This document shows positions 57,120 through 64,000 of a stretch of 64,000 nucleotides of DNA, one piece after another; position 1 is the first letter of the stretch, and each line of letters begins with the position of its first letter. The notes under the pieces were generated by a model. The model did not search any database. It saw only the letters and a program-made list of their open reading frames with translations, and was not told the origin of the DNA. The DNA is from Thioalkalivibrio sulfidiphilus HL-EbGr7 (GTDB lineage: Bacteria > Pseudomonadota > Gammaproteobacteria > Ectothiorhodospirales > Ectothiorhodospiraceae). Made by a program: the position numbers and the translations under genes. The DNA lies in assembly GCF_000021985.1 (NCBI RefSeq), contig NC_011901.1, positions 124,001 through 188,000 of the forward strand. The letters are read 5' to 3'.

Positions 57120-58408
57120 TGCCCCGGGGCCGCCTCAACTCCCTGAGCCTGCGGGTGGGGCTGATCGCCGCCGTGGTGGTGGCGGTGTTCGCCGGCCTCA
57201 CCGCGCTCGCCCTGGAGCGGGCCTTCCGGGACAGCGCCGCCCAGGCCCTGGACGAGCGCCTGCATGCCCAGCTGTACCTGTTGATGGGGGTCACCGAGGT
57301 GGATGCCGGCGGGCGCGTCATCCTCCCGGAACGCCTGCCCGAGGCAAGGTTGATGCTGCCGGAGTCCGGGCTGGTGGCGGAGATCCGCACCCCGGCCGGC
57401 GAGCGTCTGTGGATCTCGCCTTCGGCCCTGGGCCGTGACCCGGACCGCGACGCCCTGCCCTTCACCGTCAACCTGACCGTGAACTGGGAGCTGGGGGAAC
57501 GCCTCTACCCCCTGGAGTTCCGCATCCTGGAGGATCGCCGGGCCTTCGAGGCCCAGCTCTCGGAATACCGCCAGAGCCTCTGGGGCGCCCTGGCGGCCCT
57601 GGCGGTGTTGCTGCTGGCCGCCCAGGGCATTGCCCTGTCCCGGGGCCTCAAGCCCCTGCGCCAGGTGGCCCGGGAACTGCGCGCCGTGGAGCGCGGCGAG
57701 CAGCCCGGCCTGGAGGGCCGCTACCCGGTGGAGCTGAAGGGCCTGACCGACAACCTCAACGCCCTGATCCACCACGAGCGGGCCCAGCTGGCCCGCTACC
57801 GGGACGCCCTGTCCAACCTGGCCCACAGCCTCAAGACCCCGCTGGCGGTGCTGCGCGGCACCCTGGACACCCGGGACCCGGACCGTGATCAGGCCCTGGA
57901 GCAGCTGGAGCGCATGGAACGCATCGTCGCCTACCAGCTGCAGCGGGCCGCCACCTCCGGCCGCACGGTCTTGAGCGCGCCCATCCCCGTGGCGCCCCTG
58001 GTGCAGCGCCTGGGTTCGACGCTCGGCAAGGTCTACCCGGAACGGGACGTGCAGTTCGAGATGGACGTGCCGTCCAGCCTCCAGTTTCGCGGCAACGAGG
58101 GCGACCTGATGGAGCTGCTGGGCAACCTGATGGACAACGCCTGGAAGCATGGCGGTAGCCGGGTGCGGGTCAGTGCCGGCCAGACCGGCGAGGGCCTGGA
58201 ACTGTCCGTCTGCGACGACGGCCCCGGCATCCCCCCCGGGGAGGTGCCCACCATCCTCACCCGAGGCGGGCGTCTGGACGAGCAGGTCCCCGGCCAGGGC
58301 ATCGGCCTGGCGGTGGTGGCCGATATCGTCGCCGCCTACGAGGGCCGTATCGAGATTGACCGCAGCCCCCTGGGCGGGGCGCAGGTGAGGGTGGTGCTGC
58401 CGGGGTGA
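57119..58408 (+). CDS. PhoQ/QseC-like sensor histidine kinase
   Basis: 429 aa. TM1 is at 13-33, a periplasmic sensor at about 35-150 and TM2 at about 153-175, followed by HAMP, HisKA with H236 (LSNLAHSLKTPLAVLRG) and a HATPase domain with NLMDNAWKHG and DDGPGIPPGE, then GQGIGLAVVADIV. The AHSLKTPL H-box with a PhoQ-type layout suggests sensing of divalent cations or envelope stress. It overlaps the regulator gene. Confidence 0.95.
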   Translation: MPRGRLNSLSLRVGLIAAVVVAVFAGLTALALERAFRDSAAQALDERLHAQLYLLMGVTEVDAGGRVILPERLPEARLMLPESGLVAEIRTPAGERLWISPSALGRDPDRDALPFTVNLTVNWELGERLYPLEFRILEDRRAFEAQLSEYRQSLWGALAALAVLLLAAQGIALSRGLKPLRQVARELRAVERGEQPGLEGRYPVELKGLTDNLNALIHHERAQLARYRDALSNLAHSLKTPLAVLRGTLDTRDPDRDQALEQLERMERIVAYQLQRAATSGRTVLSAPIPVAPLVQRLGSTLGKVYPERDVQFEMDVPSSLQFRGNEGDLMELLGNLMDNAWKHGGSRVRVSAGQTGEGLELSVCDDGPGIPPGEVPTILTRGGRLDEQVPGQGIGLAVVADIVAAYEGRIEIDRSPLGGAQVRVVLPG

Positions 58409-58417
58409 GGCGAAGCA

Positions 58418-58504
58418 AGATTCAAAATTCAAGATTCAAAATTCAAAGGAGGCGGGCAGCAGGTTTTCCTTTGAATTTTGAATTTTGAATCTTGAATTTT
58501 GAAT
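58418..58504. repeat. Hairpin repeat, ATTCAAA type, copy 3
   Basis: The left arm has four ATTCAAA/ATTCAAG units (58418-58449). The right arm (58468-58504) is TTTGAATTTTGAATTTTGAA plus further units. It lies just after the kinase gene. Confidence 0.88.
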
Positions 58505-58574
58505 TCTCCCCAAAAGTTCTAAACTCCTATTTCCTGCTTCCTACTTCCCCATTCACCCTTCCCACCTCAACCCC

Positions 58575-58940
58575 GTGTCTCTCGCCCCCGTCCAGTTCGC
58601 CGCCCTGCCGCCGCCGATCATCCGTGGCGATCCGGAATCCACCTGGCCGGTGCCCGTGCGCGGCGAGGCGGAGCGCGCCGGCGCCGAATCGATCCGTCGT
58701 CCGGTGCCGTCCTCGGACTCGGCGCGCACCGAGGAGGAACGCCGCGACCGGCAGGAACGGGAGATGTTGGGCCGTCTGCGGGTGGCCCTGGCCGAACCGC
58801 AGGAGCAGCGCCAGAGCAACGTGATGCGTCGGGGAAGCTACGGCAGTCCCTACCGCGCGCCCGCTGATCTCCTGGAGCAGCGGATCAGCGAGATGCTCGG
58901 GCAGACCGGCGGGGTGAGGCGGGTGGATGAAAGTGCTTGA
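58575..58940 (+). CDS. Hypothetical protein
   Basis: 121 aa, Arg/Glu-rich and hydrophilic, with no membrane segment or recognised domain. It contains EEERRDRQEREMLGRL (possible coiled coil) and SYGSPYRAPADLLEQRISEM. GTG 58575 follows a sequence without a strong ribosome-binding site. No family is assigned. Confidence 0.6.
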   Translation: MSLAPVQFAALPPPIIRGDPESTWPVPVRGEAERAGAESIRRPVPSSDSARTEEERRDRQEREMLGRLRVALAEPQEQRQSNVMRRGSYGSPYRAPADLLEQRISEMLGQTGGVRRVDESA

Positions 58941-58943
58941 GGG

Positions 58944-59053
58944 CAGTGGCAAGTCTCAAGTGGCTAGTGGCAACTAGAGCCCCCTCTCCCTCAGGGAGAG
59001 GGTCGGGGTGAGGGTGGTGTTCCTCGCCACTTGAGACTTGCCACTAGCCACTG
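58944..59053. repeat. Hairpin repeat with nested terminator-like stem
   Basis: The outer arms are CAGTGGCAAGTCTCAAGTGG... and ...CCACTTGAGACTTGCCACTA. Inside, CCCTCTCCCTCAGGGAGAGGG forms a compact stem (about 58981-59001). It lies between the convergent hypothetical genes and could end both transcripts. Confidence 0.85.
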
Positions 59054-59062
59054 TCGATCGCG

Positions 59063-59362
59063 CTACGCGCGACCGACGTTCACATCCGTCGGCGAATGGT
59101 AGTAATCGCTGTCCTGGGCCAGCTGTTCCACCAGGCGCTTGAGTTCCGCCACCCGCAGGTCGGCGGTGGCGAAGGCGCTGCAGTCCTCGCACATGGGGTC
59201 GCCGCAGGGCTGGCGGCTGTAGAGCCAGTAGTGCACGGCGCCGGCCAGCAGGCCGTCGGCGATGTCCCAGGGGTGGTTGTCGGGGGTGTCGGCCGCCAGC
59301 CGGTTGGCCAGTTCCACGGTCTCGGTGGCGGCGGTCTGGTAGGCGTCATCTGGATCAATCAT
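59063..59362 (-). CDS. Conserved small hypothetical protein with a CxxxxCxxC motif
   Basis: 99 aa. The body contains LLAGAVHYWLYSRQPCGDPMCEDCSAF (broken here at the cysteines: C-GDPM-C-ED-C), which may bind a metal, followed by a Leu-rich helix. No signal or membrane segment. Function is unknown. ATG 59362 is chosen as the first Met of the conserved-looking MIDPDDAYQTA. Confidence 0.72.
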   Translation of the reverse strand: MIDPDDAYQTAATETVELANRLAADTPDNHPWDIADGLLAGAVHYWLYSRQPCGDPMCEDCSAFATADLRVAELKRLVEQLAQDSDYYHSPTDVNVGRA

Positions 59363-59409
59363 GGCTGCGGACCTCATGCGTAAGGCCCCGATTTTATCAC
59401 GGGTACGGC

Positions 59410-60618
59410 TCAGACCCGCGCCATCACCAGCGGCACCCGCCGTTCCGCCTCGCTGAGCCCGCCGTGCACCGCCACCATGCGTGGCGGGCGTTTCTCTCCG
59501 GGCACCCGGTCGAAGATCATCCAGCCGTCATGCATGAACAGGGCAAAGTCGCCCACCCGGCCGGCCAGCGCCGGGTGCGCGGGGCCGGGCCCGAACCAGC
59601 CGTCTTCCAGCAGCACCCGGCTGTCCACCAGGCTCAGGCAATGGCCGAGTTCCTCCCGGACACGCTCCGCGAATGCCGCCCTGGCCTCGGGGCGCACATA
59701 GGCGAAGGCCACCCGGGGTTCGCCGCACAGGGGGTGGCTCAGGCAGGCGGCGATCTGTGGGTGTTGTGACAGGTCGACGCGCCGGGGCGCGTCGATCATG
59801 CCGTGGTCGGCGGTGAGCAGCACCAGGGTGTCGCTGCCGGCCAGGCCCTCCAGCAGGCGGGCGAAGCCCGCGTCCAGTTCCGCCAGGTGGGCGCGCAGCT
59901 CGGCGCTGTCGGCGCCATGCTCATGACCCAGGTGGTCCAGTTCCGGCCAGTAGGCGTAGACAAAGCCGGGTGCGTCCAGCACGGCCCGGCGGGTCTGCCG
60001 GAAGAAGCCGGCCAGGTCCTTGTAGACATAGCCCCGGGCATCGCCGCTGATGCTGCGATTGAACGGCGAGTTGGCGATCCGTGCCGGGCTCACGCTGGCG
60101 GTGGGCACGGACAGGCGCGCGAACAGGGGATTGAGGCCCAGCAGTTCCCGGGGCGTGACGGCGAGATCCCCGTAGCCCGGGCCCTCGCCCCGGGGCAGGC
60201 CCGGCAGCACAGCCATGACCTGGTCCAGGGCCTCGATGTAGGTGAACCAGCCGGTCAGTCCGTGCCGTGCGGGCGGCTGGCCGGTGAGGTAGGTGGTGAT
60301 GCCCGCCGCCGTGGTGGTGGGAAAGACCGAGGAGAGGGCCCTCACCCGGTGGGCACGCAGGTTCGGGCACAGGCCGGGGTCGGCGAGCATGGCATCACCC
60401 AGCCCGTCCACCACGATGAGCAGCACGCGGCTGTGCCGGGCGACCGACTCGGGCGGCAGGCCATTGAGGGGCGGCAAGGCGCTGTGCGGCGCACGATCAC
60501 CCAGCCCCAAAGCGAGGCTCTGCATCAGGTTGGCGATGCCTTCGCCGGCATAGTCCGGCGGGGACCATCCCGGTTGAAGGTCCGCGAAACCTGCGGGGTT
60601 GTCATGGGCCTGTGCCAT
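59410..60618 (-). CDS. Alkaline-phosphatase-superfamily protein (type I phosphodiesterase/nucleotide pyrophosphatase)
   Basis: 402 aa. The catalytic features are VLLIVVDGLGDAML (metal Asp) and FPTTTAAGITTYLTGQPPARHG, whose Thr is the likely nucleophile. YWPELDHLGHEHG and LTADHGMID complete the two-metal site. It has no signal peptide and is probably cytosolic. The substrate is a phosphodiester or phosphomonoester that cannot be predicted. Confidence 0.88.
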   Translation of the reverse strand: MAQAHDNPAGFADLQPGWSPPDYAGEGIANLMQSLALGLGDRAPHSALPPLNGLPPESVARHSRVLLIVVDGLGDAMLADPGLCPNLRAHRVRALSSVFPTTTAAGITTYLTGQPPARHGLTGWFTYIEALDQVMAVLPGLPRGEGPGYGDLAVTPRELLGLNPLFARLSVPTASVSPARIANSPFNRSISGDARGYVYKDLAGFFRQTRRAVLDAPGFVYAYWPELDHLGHEHGADSAELRAHLAELDAGFARLLEGLAGSDTLVLLTADHGMIDAPRRVDLSQHPQIAACLSHPLCGEPRVAFAYVRPEARAAFAERVREELGHCLSLVDSRVLLEDGWFGPGPAHPALAGRVGDFALFMHDGWMIFDRVPGEKRPPRMVAVHGGLSEAERRVPLVMARV

Positions 60619-60785
60619 TTTGGGGAGCGTAACCCGATGCGGGGCGTTCCGTCATGGGAACAGGACCACCGGTCCCACTGAAGCAGCGCCAGTCGGACTT
60701 TATTCGCGTAGACTCGGTCTGAACGGGGTCATGAGACGGGCAGCGTGGAACCCGCCCCTGGCCGCTCACTCACCCAAAGGCTTCC

Positions 60786-63212
60786 ATGCCCGCCAGCAAC
60801 GACAACCTGCGCTTCCGGCTGATCTTCGAGCAGGCCCTGGATCCCATGGTCCTGATCGACCGGCATGGCGGCATCGTCGAGGCCAATCGCAGTGCCTGCG
60901 CCAGCCTCGGCTACAGCCACGAGGAGCTGGTGGGCGGACTGCACGTCACCGACTTCGACCTGAACGCCACCCGCGAGGATGTGGGCCGGGTGCACGGCAA
61001 CCCGGAACGGCACCTGCCCGCCAGCTTCCAGAGTACCTACCGGCGCAAGGACGGCAGCACCTTCCCGGCGGAGGTGCACATCAATGCCGTCCGGGTGGGC
61101 GAGCAGGCGCAGGTCTTTGCCACCTTCCTGGACATCAGTGAGCGCCTGGCCGCGGAGCGCACCCTGCGCGAGCGGGAACACCAGCTGCGTACCGCCATCA
61201 CCAGCGCGCCCATGGTGCTGTTTTCCCTGGACCGGCACGGCAATTTCATGCTCTCCGAGGGCAAGGGTCTGGAGGGCCTGGGGCTTGTCCCCGGGCAGGC
61301 GGTGGGCATGAACGCCCTGGAGATGTACGGCGCCTACCCGGAGGTGGCCGAGGGGCTGCGGCGGGCCCTGTCGGGCGAGCCGGTGCAGCTGGAAAGCCGG
61401 GTGGAGGGGCGCTGCTTCCTGCACCACTGGCAGCCCGTGCCGGATGAAGCGGCGGGTGGCTGGGGCGTGCTGGGGGTCTCCTACGACATCACCGCCCAGT
61501 GCCTCGCCGAGCAGGCACTCAGCGGCGAGCGCGACCGGCTGTTCACCACCCTGGAGTCCATCGCCGACGGCGTGATCACCGCAGACGTGGCCGGTCGGGT
61601 GGCCTACATGAATCCGGTGGCGGAACAGCTCACCGGCTTCACCCTGAACCAGGCCCGCGGCCGCCCCATGGAGGAGATCCTGCGGGTGGAGGATCTGGAG
61701 AGCGGCGAACTGTTGCCCGATCCCGTGGAACGTTGTTTCAACGGCGGCAGCCCGGTGGTGTTCAGCGAGGAGAGCCGGCTGCGCCGCCCGGACGGCGAGA
61801 GCTACGCCGTGCGCCTGACGGCCTCGCCCCTGCGGGACGGGGAGGACGGCATCAGCGGCGCGGTGCTGGTGCTGCATGACTTCAGCATGCTCTGGGACAT
61901 GGCCCGGCAGCTGAGTCACCAGGCCCGTCATGACGCCCTCACCGGGCTGATCAACCGGCGCGAGTTCGAGGACCGGGTGCGCGAGGCCCTGGAGAGCGCC
62001 CGGCGCAGCAGTCGAAGCCACGCCCTCTGCTACATCGATCTCGACCAGTTCAAGGTGGTCAACGACACCTGCGGGCACGTGGCCGGCGACGAGCTGCTGC
62101 GCCAGCTGGCCGCCGCCCTGCCCCGCCACATCCGCGACACCGACACCCTGGCCCGCCTGGGCGGCGACGAGTTCGGTCTGCTGCTGGAAAACTGCCCCCT
62201 GGACCGCGCCCTGAGCATCTGTCACCAACTGCTGGCGGAGGTGGCCGAGCTGCGTTTCATGTGGCAAGGGCGGCGTTTCGACGTGGGCATGAGCATCGGC
62301 CTGGTAGCCATCGACGGGGCCAGCGCCTCCCTCTCGGAGGTGCTGAGCGAGGCGGATTCCGCCTGCTACGTGGCCAAGGAACAGGGCCGCAACCGGGTCT
62401 ATGTCTCCCGTCCCGGGGACCAGGCCCTCAAGACCCGCTTCGGCGAGATGGAATGGCTGGGCCGCATCCGCGAGGCCATGGAGGAGGAGCGTTTCGAACT
62501 CTACTGCCAGCCGATCCGGCCGATCTCCGGGGAGGGTGTGCCCCACTTCGAGATCCTGCTGCGGCTCAAGGCCGAGGACGGCAGCCTGGTGGAGCCGGGG
62601 GCATTCATCCCGGCGGCGGAACGCTACAACCTCATGCCCCAGGTGGACCGGCACGTGATCCGCTCGGTGTTTGCCATGCTGGCGGATTCGGACTTCGCCC
62701 TGAAGCAGCATGCCATCGTGGGTATCAACCTCTCCGGCCAGTCCCTGGGCCAGGAGGATCTGCTCGACTTCGTCACCGAGGCGCTGCACTACTACGGCCT
62801 GCCCGCCCACCGCTTCTGTTTCGAGATCACCGAGACCGCGGCCATCGCCAATCTCTCCAGTGCCGCCGGTTTCATCCGCGAACTGCGCGACATGGGCTGC
62901 GCCTTCGCCCTGGATGATTTCGGTAGCGGACTGTCCTCGTTCAACTATCTCAAGCACATGCCCGTGGACTACCTGAAGATCGATGGCAGCTTCGTGCAGG
63001 ACGTGCTGACCGACCCGGTGGATGCCGCCATGGTCGGCGCCATTCACCGCATCGGCCGCGTGCTGGGGGTCAAGACCATCGCGGAATTCGTGGAATCCGA
63101 AGCGGTGCTCGAACACCTGCGCGAGATCGGCGTGGACTACGCCCAGGGCTACGGCATCGGCCGGCCGAAGCCTTTCCGAGATTGCAGCCTGTTTCAAACT
63201 GGCCGGGATTAA
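60786..63212 (+). CDS. PAS-PAS-PAS-GGDEF-EAL c-di-GMP regulator
   Basis: 808 aa, cytosolic. Three PAS domains are visible (about 10-120, 130-245, 255-370), then a GGDEF domain with intact GGDEF near 459-463 (LARLGGDEFGLLLEN) and an EAL domain with the EIL variant (FEILLRLK, near 587), ENLSG-like NLSGQSLG, DDFGSGLSSF and EFVESEAV. Both activities may be present. No membrane segment, so the signal is probably intracellular (redox, haem or flavin through PAS). Confidence 0.93.
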   Translation: MPASNDNLRFRLIFEQALDPMVLIDRHGGIVEANRSACASLGYSHEELVGGLHVTDFDLNATREDVGRVHGNPERHLPASFQSTYRRKDGSTFPAEVHINAVRVGEQAQVFATFLDISERLAAERTLREREHQLRTAITSAPMVLFSLDRHGNFMLSEGKGLEGLGLVPGQAVGMNALEMYGAYPEVAEGLRRALSGEPVQLESRVEGRCFLHHWQPVPDEAAGGWGVLGVSYDITAQCLAEQALSGERDRLFTTLESIADGVITADVAGRVAYMNPVAEQLTGFTLNQARGRPMEEILRVEDLESGELLPDPVERCFNGGSPVVFSEESRLRRPDGESYAVRLTASPLRDGEDGISGAVLVLHDFSMLWDMARQLSHQARHDALTGLINRREFEDRVREALESARRSSRSHALCYIDLDQFKVVNDTCGHVAGDELLRQLAAALPRHIRDTDTLARLGGDEFGLLLENCPLDRALSICHQLLAEVAELRFMWQGRRFDVGMSIGLVAIDGASASLSEVLSEADSACYVAKEQGRNRVYVSRPGDQALKTRFGEMEWLGRIREAMEEERFELYCQPIRPISGEGVPHFEILLRLKAEDGSLVEPGAFIPAAERYNLMPQVDRHVIRSVFAMLADSDFALKQHAIVGINLSGQSLGQEDLLDFVTEALHYYGLPAHRFCFEITETAAIANLSSAAGFIRELRDMGCAFALDDFGSGLSSFNYLKHMPVDYLKIDGSFVQDVLTDPVDAAMVGAIHRIGRVLGVKTIAEFVESEAVLEHLREIGVDYAQGYGIGRPKPFRDCSLFQTGRD

Positions 63213-63421
63213 TCCCCGTACGATTGTTATGAATTAGCCGTGACCTTTGCAAAAAACACTGGCGCGGCGTGAAAAAGTTGCGTAGCTTGTGCCTGTGGCG
63301 GTTCGTTTCTTAGGTGTCGCTCGTGTTTACAGTCTCGTCACTGGCTCGCGATTGACCCCCCTGCAATGACCTGCGCGCATCAACCGTGAGTGTTCAATTG
63401 TTTGTTTTGAGGTAGCGTTCC
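63213..63421 (+). other. Leader region of the cold-shock gene
   Basis: About 210 nt, more AT-rich than its surroundings, without a reading frame. Long structured 5' leaders are known for cspA-type mRNAs, so a thermosensing leader is plausible. No promoter hexamers stand out. Confidence 0.5.
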
Positions 63422-63625
63422 ATGGCAACTGGTACTGTGAAGTGGTTCAACGAATCCAAGGGTTTTGGTTTCATTACTCCTGATGACGGTGGCAAGGACG
63501 TATTCGTCCACTTCAGCGCCATCAGCGGCTCAGGGTTCAAGACCCTGGCCGAAAACCAGAAGGTCTCTTTCGATGTGCAGGATGGCCCCAAGGGCCCGCA
63601 GGCGGCGAACGTCGTCGCACAGTAA
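63422..63625 (+). CDS. CspA-family cold-shock protein
   Basis: 67 aa, the usual size. RNP1 KGFGFI and RNP2 VFVHF are intact in the cold-shock domain, with [20 protein letters not shown] at the start. It is a single-stranded nucleic-acid chaperone. A clear Rho-independent terminator follows at 63671-63698. Confidence 0.97.
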   Translation: MATGTVKWFNESKGFGFITPDDGGKDVFVHFSAISGSGFKTLAENQKVSFDVQDGPKGPQAANVVAQ

Positions 63626-63670
63626 GACCGGAAATCAGTAAACGGGAGGGCCTCCATGGCCTCACGTATG

Positions 63671-63698
63671 AGCCCCGCCCCGTGCGGGGCTTTTTTTT
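63671..63698 (+). terminator. Rho-independent terminator of the csp gene
   Basis: Stem AGCCCCGC / GCGGGGCT with a 5-nt loop (CCCGT) and a run of eight T (63691-63698). It is the only textbook intrinsic terminator found in the window. Confidence 0.9.
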
Positions 63699-63700
63699 AC

Positions 63701-63788
63701 AGGCTCATTCAAGATTCAAAATTCAACATTCAAAGGAAACAGTACTGTCCCGCCTTTGAATTTTGAATTTTGAATCTTGAATGAGCCT
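63701..63788. repeat. Hairpin repeat, ATTCAAA type, copy 4
   Basis: The left arm (AGGCTCATTCAAGATTCAAA and on) and the right arm (TTTGAATCTTGAATGAGCCT) are complementary to the outermost bases and span 88 nt. The outer AGGCTCATTC lies outside the ATTCAAA units and is also paired. Confidence 0.88.
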
Positions 63789-63838
63789 GAGGCCTTCGTT
63801 ATGGTCGGTGCCTTCTGTCCGAATTCTCAGGAGTCTCC

Positions 63839-64000
63839 ATGTCTGCATTGATCTGCGGTTCCATCGCCTACGACACCATCATGGTGTTCCCCGACCGGTT
63901 CAGGAATCACATCCTGCCGGACAAGGTGCACATGCTGAACGTGTCGTTCCTGGTGCCGCAGATGCGCCGCGAGTACGGCGGCTGCGCCGGCAACATCGCC
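63839..64000 (+). CDS. PfkB-family sugar/nucleoside kinase, 5' part
   Basis: 54 residues are visible before the window ends: MSALICGSIAYDTIMVFPDR, then FLVPQMRREYGGCAGNIA. The N-terminal G-S-I-A-Y-D and the GGCAGNIA substrate-site motif fit ribokinase/adenosine-kinase-like proteins. The start has CAGGAG about six to eleven bases upstream. The specificity lies beyond the window. Confidence 0.85.
   Translation, partial: MSALICGSIAYDTIMVFPDRFRNHILPDKVHMLNVSFLVPQMRREYGGCAGNIA

Noticed and set aside
60729-63197. A long minus-strand frame opposite the PAS-GGDEF-EAL gene
   Set aside because: Shadow of the real gene; composition is His/Gln/Gly-rich and no family is visible.

Overview
The window is about 64 kb of GC-rich, gene-dense chromosome. 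Gene content suggests a free-living gammaproteobacterium, most likely a purple-sulfur-type lineage such as Ectothiorhodospiraceae (Thioalkalivibrio-like). That placement is inference from gene content (hemF with hemB and aroE, ubiA, a complete pgaABCD operon, YrdA-type gamma carbonic anhydrase, Lhr, PhoPQ-like two-component genes, several c-di-GMP enzymes) and from an unusual load of intergenic palindromic repeats. No rRNA, tRNA, prophage, CRISPR array or complete insertion sequence was recognised.

Layout. 1-5.9 kb: hemF (5' end outside the window), a REC-REC-PAS-GGDEF-EAL regulator on the opposite strand, hemB and aroE. 6-9.6 kb: an OmpA/Gly-zipper lipoprotein, then a macrodomain protein, nicotinate phosphoribosyltransferase and nicotinamidase, which together look like NAD+ salvage. 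9.6-15.7 kb: a hybrid histidine kinase with an overlapping Hpt protein, gamma carbonic anhydrase, glutathione reductase, ubiA and comF. 15.7-19.6 kb: a biotin cluster (small membrane protein, bioB, a methyltransferase that is not a recognisable BioC, bioF). 19.6-26 kb: pgaDCBA for a poly-N-acetylglucosamine exopolysaccharide, with a one-base frameshift in pgaC, followed by a remnant of an EAL domain. 27-31.5 kb: a two-gene membrane module, PPK2, a second macrodomain protein and a DUF502 membrane protein. 31.5-41.3 kb: a DMT exporter, a dihydrolipoamide-dehydrogenase-like flavoenzyme, a UMF1-type MFS carrier, a patatin-like lipoprotein, a DUF2238 gene split by an amber codon, a DUF3482 GTPase/DUF2868 pair, a CcmI-C-like lipoprotein and a GNAT acetyltransferase. 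41.3-49.3 kb: a P-type cation ATPase, a brnTA toxin-antitoxin pair and a large Lhr helicase. 49.6-54.7 kb: a chemoreceptor, small DUF proteins, a spermidine-synthase-like protein and two paralogous membrane-anchored thioredoxins, interleaved with repeats. 55-58.4 kb: an envelope cluster (His-rich secreted protein, Gly-zipper protein, PepSY protein) running into an OmpR/PhoP-type regulator and its kinase. 58.5-64 kb: two hypotheticals, an alkaline-phosphatase-superfamily protein, a PAS-GGDEF-EAL protein, a cold-shock protein with a clear terminator, and the start of a PfkB-family kinase.

The most striking non-coding signal is repeat DNA. There are two MITE-like families (A near 3.8, 17.4 and 32.5 kb; B as two 163-bp copies near 52.1 and 53.8 kb), a roughly 180-190-bp long palindrome in three copies (44.6, 54.0, 54.7 kb), and about a dozen hairpins whose arms are themselves short tandem repeats of unrelated sequence. 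Several of these supply stop codons, C-termini or promoter-proximal DNA to neighbouring genes. Two genes appear broken: pgaC by a single-base deletion in a C-run, and the DUF2238 gene by what looks like a 3-nt duplication creating an in-frame TAG.
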